NCBI GenBank assembly: GCA_030062745.1
Contig: CP099840.1
Span: 12,538,437 to 12,602,436 of the forward strand
Source: Capitulum mitella
Taxonomy: Eukaryota; Arthropoda; Thecostraca; Pollicipedomorpha; Pollicipedidae
Direction: 5' to 3'
Length of the DNA stretch: 64,000 bases
The position numbers and the translations under genes are program-made. The notes beneath the pieces are model-generated. The model did not search any database. It was not told the origin of the DNA and was given only the letters and a program-made list of their open reading frames with translations. Below, piece by piece: positions 47,501 to 59,300 of the stretch (its first letter is position 1; every line of letters starts with the position of its first letter).

Positions 47501-47642
47501 ATGCAAAAGACACATTTTTCCAAGCCGCGTCCTAGTAAGCACTTGGTAGCAGTCATGAATGACTATGATCTGGTATTTCGCAGGCCTTGAGGGATCCTCT
47601 ATGCCGGAGACGGCCACCAAAGACCTACACTGGTTTCAATAG
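32742..47642 (+). CDS. vg: Vestigial homologue, nuclear cofactor of Scalloped/TEAD (six exons)
   Basis: Exons: 32742-32882, 38572-38717, 39561-39653, 46048-46289, 46978-47056 and 47584-47642. All introns are GT-AG and all junction phases agree. The total is 760 nt; dropping one extra base in exon 3 leaves 759 nt, a 252-residue protein plus stop. The Scalloped-interaction (TONDU) motif spans the exon 2-3 junction: VKYLSS then CMLVTHYAGNVSS and VVDDHFTRALN. Exon 4 has the second conserved block, PMSQRNFPASFWNSNY. In flies Vg has no DNA-binding domain; it binds the TEAD factor Scalloped and sets wing identity. This protein is much shorter than the roughly 450-residue fly Vg, with less low-complexity linker. 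Introns total 14 kb. Confidence 0.87.
32883..38571 (+). other. vestigial intron 1
   Basis: A 5.7-kb intron. It includes moderately GC-rich patches at 33540-33780, 36500-36850 (with an internally duplicated CACACGGGAC-type segment) and 37960-38210 whose open frames match nothing known. In flies vg introns carry enhancers, so the conserved part of this intron is a natural place for them, but no specific binding-site cluster could be identified by eye. Confidence 0.5.
38462..38523. repeat. (GA)n microsatellite
   Basis: About 60 bp of pure GA, about 50 bp upstream of the exon 2 acceptor. It yields meaningless Arg-Glu repeat frames. Confidence 0.98.
38572..38717 (+). CDS. vg: vestigial exon 2
   Basis: Acceptor TTCTGTTGCAG, donor CCAG|GTGAGG. 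Encodes RQRLHEHLYRAGGASNYS, a proline/serine linker, an acidic NEEEEKRD stretch and VKYLSS, the lead-in to the Scalloped-binding motif. Ends in phase 2, completing Ser with the first base of exon 3. A pure (GA)n run sits just upstream. Confidence 0.82.
38745..39050. repeat. 82-bp minisatellite in vestigial intron 2
   Basis: Units are anchored by GGACxAxGCCCTCC at 38761, 38843, 38925 and 39007, an exact 82-bp spacing. Each contains CTAGAGTCAGCTGTGT and GGGGTGACTGAGTCAGATCT, or close variants. About 3.7 copies, highly similar, hence recent. Confidence 0.95.
39561..39653 (+). CDS. vg: vestigial exon 3: Scalloped-interaction (TONDU) core
   Basis: Acceptor CCTTTTCAG, donor AAAG|GTAGGT. The exon reads SCMLVTHYAGNVSS to 39600, then one surplus G at about 39601, then VVDDHFTRALNVTTSDK in the next frame. 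V-x-x-H-F is the hallmark that contacts TEAD. Known Vg/VGLL proteins have these two pieces directly adjacent, so the base is out of place. Downstream exons are in phase only if it is ignored. Exon 2 spliced to an acceptor at 39601 would not restore the frame. Confidence 0.85.
40943..43254. mobile_element. 2.3-kb hAT-like element inside a minisatellite
   Basis: Body 40951-43246 (2,296 bp). Left end CAGTGGCGTAGCCAAGG; right end reverse-complemented CAGGGGCGTAGCCAGGAC. Both flanks are GCCGGCGG (40943-40950 and 43247-43254), an 8-bp target duplication. No transposase frame is visible; most of the interior is a degenerate tandem array. Near the right end (about 43150-43165) lies GGATCCGCCCTTGG, a second right-end-like sequence that suggests nested or tandem ends. 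Confidence 0.8.
41160..42840. repeat. degenerate tandem array with higher-order structure
   Basis: About 1.7 kb built from diverged units of roughly 26 bp around GGGGCCCCTGAGACxGCCAA. A longer pattern (TTGATGCAGTCAGGG-like followed by GGCCTCC-type sequence) recurs near 41343, 41553 and 41872, which suggests past amplification in blocks. It forms the interior of the hAT-like element. Open frames in it are fortuitous. Confidence 0.75.
43346..43374. repeat. (CCG)n microsatellite
   Basis: Nine or so CCG/GCC trinucleotides following the minisatellite. Confidence 0.95.
44973..45405. repeat. minisatellite with 22- and 28/29-bp units
   Basis: About 16 units ending TCTGTACCGGGACAG. Two length classes are mixed: 22-bp units (GACAGACxGGGCTCTGTACC plus GG) and 28-29 bp units that carry an extra GGGAGACA-type segment. 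Nearly all frames are open on both strands, giving repetitive 100-220 codon frames that are not genes. Confidence 0.93.
46048..46289 (+). CDS. vg: vestigial exon 4
   Basis: Acceptor GGTTTCAG, donor CTGCAG|GTGAGA. Completes Ala from exon 3, then PVPMSQRNFPASFWNSNYHS, the second conserved Vg block, followed by a tyrosine/histidine/glycine-rich segment with PDWYYPITTQAYGHNFSYG. Ends in phase 0 after SLFLQ. Near-identical TTTCCTGCAGGTG occurs again at 46319, a possible alternative donor. Confidence 0.88.
46978..47056 (+). CDS. vg: vestigial exon 5
   Basis: Acceptor GCTGTTTTCCAG, donor CATCAG|GTGGGT. Encodes STAGRFGMQQGHSLDPSSYS and SYMYSS, serine/tyrosine-rich as in other Vg C-terminal regions. 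Ends in phase 1. Confidence 0.78.
47584..47642 (+). CDS. vg: vestigial exon 6 and stop
   Basis: Acceptor GGTATTTCGCAG. Completes Gly, then LEGSSMPETATKDLHWFQ and TAG at 47640-47642. The aromatic KDLHWF end fits my memory of a short conserved C-terminal motif in Vg proteins, but that comparison needs an alignment. Confidence 0.75.
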
Positions 47643-50188
47643 GACGTCGTGTGGCCGGTGCACGGTGGGAAGAGCCCCAGGCGGGCACGCTGAACGGTGT
47701 AGGCCACGGGCCTGTCTCGAGTGAAGTGAAGGAGAACGTTGTCTTCGCTGAGCGTCACTTGGGATTCCCACCAGCTAATGGCGGGCAGGTGGAATATTTT
47801 GACAGCCTTTGAAGAGTGTTTTCAGATGCATTAAACGAAGTGAGGATTGAACTGTTGTGTGCTGCGCCACAGACACGTGTTGACTGTGCAGACTGTATAT
47901 ATTGAAAATGCTATCTTTCGTAGGCGATATCTCCATTTGTATCATTCAGATCAGTGACTTGTTGAGGAGACTGAGAACGTACAAGCAAGAGAGGATGCGT
48001 GGTGTTTATGGACAACCTGTATTCACGAGCATATTTTTCTGTCGCAAGGTCCGGTACTGATTTTGCATCATATTGTTGCACAGACGTGTCTCATGATCAC
48101 ATTTTGGTCGTGCTGTTTTGAATGGCTTGTTTCAATTTCGAAATTCGTATAATATATGATAGACGTTCAACGTTATCTGACTTTGGGTCTCATCCAGTCA
48201 GTGGCCTCCAAGAAGACAGGCTCAGGTCTTACGTCCATGCAGTTGAACGTTCCAGTGCCGTTTCTGGACCAGAAATGTTTTTTGTATGTCACGCTCGTGT
48301 GGCCAGACTTGCCCAGGAAAGTGTCAAGGATGTAGAAACATAAAGATTGCAAAAGGACCTTTTCGACGGAGACAATGTTGGCTACAACTGGAGCGAACCG
48401 GAAGCGCCAATGTTGCTTAGGCCAAAGGCCAATATTCATTCTGCGACTGTTGCGTGCCGATAAAAGGAAGAAAACAGCTGTATGTTAGTTCACGCTGGAT
48501 TATGAGAAAACCTTTGATGGGTTACAGGGCCACGATTTTTCAATAAACAAAACAAAAAGATAAAATGCATTGATAGATGACGTTGTGATCTACCGTCCTG
48601 AACTGATCGTTCCAGTGAACAACATATTTGTTCATTAAGCCTCACTGGTTTAACACATTCTCGTGAACAGTGCTGGGATAGATCCGTAAAGTTCCTGTCA
48701 TGTAGGCACTCCAAGCAAACATGGTAAAACATCACGCATCGCCGAAAACAATTCCCAGTGGTTCTTCGCACGATTCACAACTGCTCCGTGTGTTAATTCC
48801 ATAATCATATCAAAGCTCCGATTTACATGGAGCAGATACCATTGACAAAAACAAAAACCCTTTGTCTAAAGGTCAGAATATCTAAGGGTAACGTAAATCC
48901 AACAATGGATTCTTTCGGAGTATCTCTTTTCGTAAAATCAATTGAAAATGCCAGGAGACACTGCACAAAGTGATGTCAGGCATGAAAATTCGAGTTTGCT
49001 GTCAACATTGTCATGTGTTTATCTGTTCATTGTCTGTCGTTTTGACTCTGGGTCCTGCCTAACGAGAAACTATGTTGATCTTTATTAAATGGTTTTAATG
49101 TCATACGCACATTTGCACTTTACTTACCGCCAACCAGAAAGAGCCATGGGAGCACCAAGTATACAGCTAATCAGGATGTGGGAGCATCTTGACCATACTC
49201 GACTAGTTTTGAACTGAGCCGAGCTGAGCAAATTTCGCGTCATCACCAACACCGAGAGGTGGCTAGAAGACGGGCTGGACGCGACCGAGCTGGAGTCAGT
49301 ACCGCCTGGTCACGTGACGGAAGTGGAGTCGGCAGCACCTGATCACGTGACTGAGCTGGAGTCGGCGCTACCTAATCGGATAATCGAAGCGTGTGCCTTT
49401 CTTCCTTTGAAAGCAACGTAAAAACGATTGTATCAGAGCTTAACTTTATTGCAGTTAGCCATGCAATTCGTTTTTTCTTTCTAAGGTAGGTGCATGCGTC
49501 AGTCTTAGACATAGCAGGTTGTTGCAGACAACTCATGCAGATCTCACGCAGCAAGAGCTTTATCTTTAAGGGCCAAACTTTTCGGATTAGAAACAAAAAG
49601 CGTGCTCGCATAAAAACATTCAACCATTTTAGGTATAGCTTGCGGTACATGCCGCGACTTGCTGGGAGGAAGCTTGGAATGGTCCACCCTTCCCCATTCG
49701 TATAACTCAGTAACCATTCAGCCGCCCTCAGTATGTCAACTCTGTACGATTTAGTGGAAAAAAATTGTTAGAGATAATCCTTGCTTATGCCAAAATGATG
49801 TCACAAAGACGATGGCGTTTTATGATTGCCTTTCTAAGTCTGCTTAATCTCCATCGATACACTGGCACTGCGAAGTAGCCGATAGCTTGCATTATGTGTT
49901 ATAATGTCATGAAAGATAAATGCAGACCATCCATTACCTCAAACAAGGTCATTATAGGGCCAATTTATGTGATCACAATCTTTGAAAGTAGCGTAAATCT
50001 AAGCTATAAAAAGTTATGCCAGCCATTTAAAAAGCTTCTGCCGCAAACGCAAGTATTTAAAGGCCTTTTATGCAGTTTTCCGGCGTTCAAGAAGTTGTTT
50101 TGCGTTATACTTGGCATACTTGGAAGAAAAATATGTCTGGCGTCATTGCATGACCTCACAGATCTGTGCCATCATTTTCTCCAAAGAG
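47643..50188. other. vestigial 3' flank and intergenic DNA
   Basis: Presumed 3' UTR follows the vg stop; ATTAAA at about 47830 and AATAAA at about 48542 are possible poly(A) signals. At about 49213-49418 a + frame without ATG carries three 11-residue repeats encoded by a 33-bp tandem repeat containing CACGTGAC. Nothing else is recognised. Confidence 0.45.
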
Positions 50189-50369
50189 AACTGTAGCAGG
50201 GATGCAACCAGAATTTCCTTAACGGGGCGGGGGCAGGGGCGGAGCTCATCGTGAACTGAAATCATACGAAAACCGCTTGCTCGGAAGACGATGTGAAGTA
50301 GTTTTCACAAAAATGCAGGCCTAAGGGGGGACTCCGGGAACCCCCTTTGGCTATGCCGGTGACCTGTAG
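50189..50369. mobile_element. short hAT-like MITE with 8-bp target duplication
   Basis: Body 50197-50361 (165 bp). Left end CAGGGATGCAACCAGAATT, right end reverse-complemented CACCGGCATAGCCAAAGGG; ends diverged but of the same style as the other three elements, with G-rich runs inside. The flanks are AACTGTAG and ACCTGTAG (7 of 8 match). Confidence 0.6.
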
Positions 50370-53300
50370 TGGTAATTAATGCATATCTTTACTTCAACGT
50401 CTTTGAGCTTTGGAATGCCTAAAATCATAGATCACATAGAGGGCAGGTTTACTTACGTGAAAATTGGCATTCCCCAAATCTGCCAATTAAAAGGTTCTTG
50501 CCGCCATTTGTGACTTGCGATATAACCCTGTGGTCCAAAAATGCGACATGTCCGAGACTGCATCACTGAGAGAAGTCCCTTGCCGTTTGGAACGACCGAT
50601 GCGATTCACTGGTTGAGGAATTATTGAATGGCAACATCTGACATCGCAACCCAAAGGAATGTGACGACATACACCAGCATGACATACTGACAGGATGGCA
50701 GAAGTTACAGATTTTGAAACGGTATGCTCTATCAAGAATTTCTGATGGCCAATGGCGCTTTTTAAATAAACGATTAAACATTCCTGCAATAAGCGGCCTA
50801 ATCACTCGCAAAATTAGGGCGGCTGCGCTCATACATGAAAAGTGTATACGAGATGATTATATCGCAATATGAGTGCAAAGCCTTCTTCATCCAGTTTTTT
50901 ACATGAATCAGTTGTTGGGCAGTTTCGAAGAAGGTGCATCGCACAGCCTTACAACTGCGCTGATGGGTCGTGTGCTGTGACTACCCCAGGTAGACAAAGT
51001 TCTTCAGGACGTGTTGTAACACGTGCCTGAAAATCTGACGCCTCTAGGACGTCTAGGGCAGTTCTTGTAGTCACCTACAAGCAGGACTGCTACATGTTTC
51101 GCTTTGGTAAAGCGTCGTCCCTCTGCTCTTCTGCTTATCACCTTATCATCTGAGCCAAAATGAGTTTTTGAAAGCTGACGCACGCAGGCAGCAGCGCGTG
51201 AAACAATAATCTGCCGACACCGCCACCAAGCCGTCTACCTGAGTGCTCCACAAAGCTGGGCTCCCTTCAAGCGCGCCTAATACGGCTTTTATTAGTGCCG
51301 GGGCGGCTCGGGGAGCGGAGGGAGCGCTGACGGGGGAACGGCGCCCGGCCATCTGCCCTGGCCCCTCCTCGAGTGCCATAAGCCCGCGATGAATTACACG
51401 CTCTTTTGTTTGTATCCTATTATTGGGGACCGTGATCCGATTATTTGGATTTCATTTAAGCGGCGAACAATGGCTAACGGCAGTGATAACATGGGCCACC
51501 GTGCGGGGTGGACGGTATATTGGATTAGGGGTCAGAACAGATTGCTTTACTATTCATGCATGCTCAGACTTCAAACGTAAATGTGACCAAATGAAAAGAG
51601 ATCAGTTTCATCATCGGCGTCATTCTCAGAGCTGTGGAGTGTCCGCCTCCGGGAGACAGCGTGAGAGGACGTCCTGCAAATAATGCACAATTACGGCAAA
51701 GCTCATGCAGCCATTTTAATTTGCTCATGCTCTCGTGCTCAACCCAGCTGAGCACATTTAAGTCCGCTGGCAGACAGCTGGAGTAAAGAGCTGCCGTGGT
51801 AGCCAACTAGGTTAATTTACGTCTCGCTTCTTGCGCCTTGGACTGCGGCCCGGTAGATTTCACGTTTGATTTCAGCCGAGTTATCCTATCGCAATATCTG
51901 AGGCATTCCTGAATAGCATTAGGTCGATTGTATGCCGACCGGATGCTCATCATAACGTTTCGTAACTGTTCACGTAACCGTGAGACCCGCGCGCTGCTGG
52001 CTTTAGCGAACTTTTGTCTTTTTGTTGTAACTCATGCCCACTTCCTCGCTCCTCATGTTCACTTTTTAGGTACACGCACTAGCTCGATTATTTTAGCACT
52101 TTGACCTTTGTGAAATACTCGCTGTGGGCGATGCTGCAGGCCGCCCGGGACCCATTTCAATGGGCAGAGAAAATTAGACTGAGAGCATAAGAAAGTCTTC
52201 TGGTGAGAATTAGATTCACAGCTTACTGTAGAATTAACTGAAATAGTGCCACGCCCTGAAAGATATGACAGTACAAGGCCAAAAACTTTAGTTTATTGTT
52301 TTCTAGAGGTTTGCTACATAACTCCGTAAACGTTTCTTCCCTATGGGCCCCAAAAGTCGAGCACGTAAAAACATCCACTAGTACGCAGGCTTTGCTGGAA
52401 CGCACAAGAAACAGAGATGTAGAACAGGAATGTAAGGGGAGCGGAGTTGCTCTTGTCAGATTGGCTTTAAGTGCACTAGAAATCCGCGCAGCGTGAAATC
52501 GCCGCGCAGATGAAACGCACCTATGAATTCCCTTTGATCTGCCGACTTGCAACTGGGCGGCAACTTCTGAGGCAGAGCATTCAGTATTGGGCACTGGCCA
52601 TCAAAAGGTCTGAAATAGTTGACCACAAATCCCATGCGCGCCATACCGAAGTCTGGCGGTCTCCTTTTGTAGCAGACTAAGCATGAGCGTCCGCTGTCGT
52701 TATCATACTTCGGGGGAAGTTCTCACTGTGTGCCGGTGAGCTCGACAGCTAGGTGAAGACAAGTTTTGGACGCGGCGTCACAACAGTGAACGGTCCAGCC
52801 ATGCCACTGCAACTGAACGACGATGGTGGGTGTTCCGCTATCCCGGACAGCCGATGTGCTAGTTCGTGATAACAGCACTGGTGATGTCATGACCGGTGAA
52901 TCTAGCGGAATTACTCAATATCCATGGTAAGCAGTCATTAGTGGGAATGTGGTATGGCAGGTGTGTCCGGCTGACACGTTTCAGAATGCCCGCTGATTGA
53001 CACGGAATCCAATTTTAAAATTTTGTTTTTATTCAAAGGTTTGTCGCGGTCGGATTTACAATTTCATTTGTTCTCAAGTGTTCACAATGAAGTGTGTCCA
53101 TGAAACCAGGATCCCTAAGAGTGAATGCCGAGTTAGACATGGAAAACATCGTAAAGCTTGGGTCATCGGATTCTTGACAACGGCCTCGAAACAGTTTGTA
53201 CTTTGCCGTCAACTCTTCTGACCGAGTTAGGATAATACTGAGAGCAAGACCGCTCAGCCATATTCCGCCATATTGAGAGCGAGACCGCCCGACCGAATTC

Positions 53301-56300
53301 CGACCGCAGAACTGTGAATCATGTAAAGGTTTTTCTGCCGCCGAAATGTTCGCAAAAAGTCATCCGCCTTAGCACCAGCACTGATGACAGTGAAATAGAA
53401 AGTGATTGAGGGTCGGAAGACGTGCCCAGCGCATGGAGGATCGTTCCCAGGGACATTCTCCTGTCAGAGAAATATGAAACAGAAATGTCCCTCCGCTTTT
53501 ATTACCGTGGGAGTTCAACAGCATACCTGAAATAAACTAAAATTAGTACTCCTTAGCCATCAAAAACGAAGGAGCTTTGACGTCCAGGATGTTATAACCC
53601 CGACTCTGCCGTGCGCGATTTTATTTCAACACTTTTTTGATCGGTGCTCTGTAGGAGTAAAACAAGATGGCGCGTAGAGGTGACGGTCAAACATCGGTTG
53701 AGTCCAGCATATTTGCTGTGTTCGAGAGCAAATGTTCGTAATGGTATGTGTTCATTAAAGGTAGCAGGAGCATCTCATTGCGTTAAAACTTGTACGGTAT
53801 ACTCAACATACATGCGTGATAATAAGCCATCCGTTTAAGGGCAAGGGAAGAGGGGGCGGGCGCCACTATCCTCCCTAACTTCTCTGAAATTTAATACTTA
53901 CCCTATTGACGTTGACTGGAAAGAATTGACTCACAATGTTTTTTTTGCCCTCCACTCCCACCCCGACTGTGGAGGAGTTCCCGCGTCCTTGCATCCATTG
54001 TTGATTGCTTTGAAATATAAGGAATTCAAATAAAGCTACCGTTTTCTTCATATTTCCACCACCACTTTACATGACATTTTTAAATGTGCACCTTTTAAAA
54101 CGATGTTCTTTTGCCCTTTTGCAGGAAGGGCATAGCAAGTCTGTTGAATGATACAGTTAAATCAGTGACAGGCGTTTGTTTTTGTTTGTTCGCTCAGAAG
54201 AATTTTTGTATCTCGAGTCCAGTTTCACTCACTTACTCTACAACAAAAAAAGAGCGAAAAGGAAAAGAGCTAAAAGGTATTTGTGATGATAATGTATTCA
54301 GCAGGAAATGAAGACATGGTGAGATAAAAATGTTTATCAACGTATTGGTTTACGCAACGAAAAACTTTCTCTACTGCGAAATAGGCACATGCAAATTAAT
54401 ATTTTGTATGCAAAACACCAGAAAAGTTTGAATTCATGAAGAGTCTTTTGCACTATGCTCAGTGTTTCGTTGCAATTAGATGTTTTCAGTAAAAAAATGG
54501 GCATAGCGTGAACGTGTTGTAATAAGGTGCCTGGAATGAGAAAATGAGCATAGTGTAAAACATTGTTTATGAACAAGTACTTTGTTCATGACACATACGA
54601 AAAAATAGTTATATTTCCATGTATCCATTTTTTATTGGGGAAAAGGGGCTTCCCTCATAAATCTGAACTAATTCATAAACATCCTTTAATCGCTATGCTT
54701 ATATTTTGTCAATGAATGCCTTTTTAGTTCGCTCCATTTTTGCCCTTTTTCGTTTTTGGTCTCGAGAAGAAAAGAGAAACGGAACTTGAGCTACAAAAAT
54801 TCTTCGAAGCAAAAGGGAAAAACAGGAAGACAAACGCTTGTTACGTATTCAGTTCCGTCAAACTGATTCTGTAAACGCGACTGCTGAGTCGTTCCACCCA
54901 CCACAGAATCATATTTTTTTAAAGGTACGCGGATGAAAATGTCATGTAAAGGAGGTGTAAGAATAAAGAAAACTGTTGCTTTATTTTAATTTCTTTATAC
55001 TTATTATATTAATGGACAAGTCACGTAAAAAGTGGGTAGCTGCAGCGGTTAAACATGGACAGGACTGGGAAAATATGCTTCGAGTTAGGTGGTCCATTCG
55101 ACTAAGGGGAAGACTACATGGAGATAACTATGTGTGAGTGTCAAGTGTTCGTGTCATTGACAATCTCGAAAACCGCGCAGGCAAAAAGGAAATCAGACTT
55201 GGCCAGATTTTTGATGTTTCAGGGACATTCGCTCGGTATTGGGAAACAAATAAAAGAACCACCTATGATGGATATATAAAACTTTTTAACGGTTGTAGTT
55301 TGCTTTTTTCAAAAAGCCATGTTTATTAAGCATCGAAAGAACTTTGTCACATGGATTCAAATGGGATTCATCCAATGGCTAATTTGTGTTATTCAAATAA
55401 ATTGACACTGAGCAGAAAAGTGAGTTGTCCCTTCCTGCATTCTAGTCTGCTTTGTACCAGTAGTTCTAATTCGGACGCTAAGAGGAAATTGCCTCAAAAA
55501 ATGAACTATGGCATGCGACATGAAATGTCTTCATGAGAAGTTCGGAATCTTGAAACGAGAGGTCAAAGGCCTAGAGTTTCAGGATTTGAATTTTGGATGG
55601 GAGGATTTTTCATTCGCAGACTGACTAATTATTATGTTATCTCTTTCATGTAGGAGAAGGTCATTGAATTGTTGATGTCTCCTTTCAAAACAACGAGCGT
55701 TATGGATAGCACACCTATGGAAAATAACATTAGCTATCTTTTCAGTACTGGTAAGATAAAATATCTTGGCACGTCAGTTTGATATCTTTTTGCATAAATC
55801 ATGAAAGAATTCATAATTAAGTCTGTACATTATGAATCTTTTAATAAACGTTTTCAAAAAAGCACGCCGTCTGTTGTTAATAAACATCTTTGTCATGTGA
55901 CAGAAGGCAATTAACAGCTCTGACCGGGGCGCGGGGACAAATCAGCATTGTGAGAAAATCAGATGACAGGGAGAAGCCATATCCGGCCCTTGTTCTCCAG
56001 ACACGTGACTTTCATTCGCAAGCACGTGCTGCTTCATTACAAAGAAACACAATCTGTTGCCACGAAAGGAGCTTGTTTCAGAATTTGTGTCCAGACTGAA
56101 TGCGGAATGAAAGGCATGATATAAACTTGTCCGAGAGGAGAGTATCTTACCAGTCTGGGTGTATCACAGTTTAGGAAATTAGGTTTCGCTTAGAGACGTA
56201 GCCAAACAAGATATACCGGATAGCCAGGTACGAATCAATCATGGACTCTTCTGAAGACTGCGGAAATGCAGAAGAAAACAAATTCTAATGGCATTAACGA

Positions 56301-59300
56301 AAGGAACAGAAAACAAGGGCCCCGATTACTAAAACCATCCTCTCCTACCCATGCTACTCTCGAGCAATTTCTGGGTCGCTCCGTTTGGGTCCTAAGCAAC
56401 AGACGAATGAATTCAGACGCTATCAAATGATAAAGTGTCTTATCCCTATTTGAGCCCTTGACCACTAATGCTACCCAGATTCAAGTGTTTCCAGTTTCTT
56501 CGAACAAGCAAGAAATGCACAAAGCTTTTAAAACATGCTACGTCACTTAACTGAATTTCAGCCGTTCATTCCATTGAGATATTTGTTCTCCATATATTCC
56601 GCTTGATTTCGTTATTTTAACTTACCCATTCCGTCCAGATATATCTTGGACCATATTCTCGTATCAGAAAGGGTTTCCGGCCGGATAGCATGTGTCCTTT
56701 TGTGCGATCCTGGCACACGATTTCGGCCAAGAGCTCTGTCAGCTGACCGCCGGCCGTGGTGCTTTCCTGCCATGGTTAGTCGTGTGGTTGCCAGATACGC
56801 GACCCGGAATATTCTCGAGATTTCCAGATAAAAGTGTTAATGTCTCAGAAGAATTTCATCAGAATCAGCGACGTAGGAGACAAGGGTGAAATTTCTGAGG
56901 AATTCAAGAAATTGCTGAAGGAGTGTTTTGATGTTCAGGACACTTTTCATGAAGACGTGCATGTTCTCCTCTAATTTACAGGGTCGCGCGACACGCGACC
57001 CAAGTGACCCTCCGGCTACTGCACTGGTTTCGCTGAATTTCTCGGTCTCAGAATCTTGCAACAAGCCGGAATCAGTTTTGCACCATTTTGTAACTGCTTG
57101 GGAAGGATAAGAAAATCCGTCAGATTCTTACCAGGGCTTCAGTTATTTAATATTAGTTGTTAGCAGACGTGTAGCTTACAATCATTTCACTAAAACAGAT
57201 TTCGGTGCTTACAATGAAAGTAGTCATAACGATGGATTGCTTTGATAATGCAGTCATGCTTGCTTTTATGATCTTTAGATATAAATCATGCTTGGTTCTA
57301 ATGAACATGGAGCTAATTCCAGGTAAAAACATTTCACAGAGTGGCGGGACACGTCCATTGGACGAACAAGATCCTGAATGCATTTCACCCCTCCAGTGGC
57401 GATGGCCCAGCACTATCCGAATCCGTACCGCTGAAAAATCGCCGGTTTCGGCGATCCAGTTCGGTCCACGTCCCGCCATCGCTGCGCCGATGCTGGCATG
57501 CAGTCGGCTTGTGTCGTTATCGACCTGCAGCCGTCTGTTCGGGTCCGGTCGGCGGACGGGCCGAGCCTGTGAGGAGCCGCGGCTGTGGCCGGCCGCCGGT
57601 CGCGCCGCCGGCCCCGTTCCCACGCCGCTCCGTCGCCGGAATGCATGGCTTTGATCTCGCCGACTGAGGCTTGTGATTAGTATTAATTAGATATTCAGAT
57701 CCACCTATGACCGATAGATATAACCAATTAACGATTGGCCTTGTTCAGACCATTATCAGTGTCGTTCGGCTGCTCATAGACGAGAGGATTCCTCGAATAT
57801 TTTTCTGTTCCCATGGCACAAGCCATTGCTTTTATTTTCGTAAGTCGAGGATGAAGTAAGTCGGTCAGATGAAACGCAGAGAAAGCGCGGAATTTGCAAG
57901 TTTTGGAGAAAACAACAGCAGCAGACAGCAAAGAAGGCTCCTAAATAAAGCGTTCTCCACAAGTATGTCTTTAAAAGCAAAGTGATATAGTGTGGAATCA
58001 GCGCTAATAGTTTTCATGTTTACCTTTAGGCCTGGAATAGCTTCACCGGAAGCAAAATACTGGGCGCACCTTTGGCAAGGGAAACAAGGAATTGTCGTAG
58101 TGAAACCAACTGAGGTAAAGCGTCACATGGTCGAGAAAAAACAAAGGGACACGTCCTCATTGTGACTATCTACCCTGCATTTGCAATATTGCAAACTGAA
58201 TGCTTTAACCATTGTCCACTGTGCATCATTGCACAGTATGTCTATTGGTTTTGAACTTCGACCACAATAATGGACCACAATAATGGAAAATCGCCATAGT
58301 ACAAAGGTGGCCAAATCGATATGAACAAGGAACGTAGTGATAACGTTCCTTGTTTGAGCCATCAAAGATTCGTCCAATGATCGCTCCTTGTTCCTCCTTA
58401 TCGCTGTCTTATTCCTTGAGCCTGAACTGCCTTTTTTACACCTAGCTGGAGGAATCTCCTACTTCTTCGTTGGTGTCTGCCAACTGGGAAAATCTGCAGC
58501 GTATCATTACAGCTGAAAATAAGCAATCGTGTACATATGCACAAAGCCGCAACCGCCGAAGAAATGTATGTATCGTCTATGACCGAGGAGCGCCATATGC
58601 CAAGCCAAACAGTGCCCCGAGGCCAGACGAGCCGAATTAAGAGAACTGCGTACCAAACCAAAGCGCAGGAAATTTTACGCCGTGCCAGGCGATTCAGGCG
58701 TCTGGCGAATGCCTGTTGTCACTCGTAACTGTGAAATCACGAAAGATCATGCTCGTTAGTATCCGAACAAAAATAACTCAAACGGATTTTATCAACATGC
58801 CATTTCCAAGTAATGCATGATAAGCTATGGTTTTACACTGCTTTGAAGAATGCTTATCAATCGACTGATTTCATCCCTGGTCACTCAGCGTTACAGAAAG
58901 GTGTTTTTGCCGTTTATTGGACATAAATCGCGGTCCATGCTCTTCCTTCGCTCCGTCAGCTTGTCTTACTGGAAGCAAAATCTAAGAGACACGTAAATGC
59001 AAACCTTTACCAAATGCACTTACCCAATGCTTTTGATTACTATTGATTTGCCCGGATCGTTAGACTCATGGTTATCTAACTTTGGTGGATTTTTGGGTGG
59101 ATTCTTACTTTGGGCTATTTTTATTGCTGCTTTTTTATTTGCTTATATTTATGCATATATATATATATGTATATATATGTGTGTGTGCGCATGATACATA
59201 AAATCTACATGTGATATATAATCAAAATGAAAATATGGCATTAAAGATATTGTACATAGAAATATATAAAGTATACATTGAATTTATTTGCTATAGTTTT

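Noticed and set aside
58997-59194. Hydrophobic 65-codon frame resembling a membrane peptide
   Set aside because: AT-rich composition and a TA/TG microsatellite explain the hydrophobic residues.
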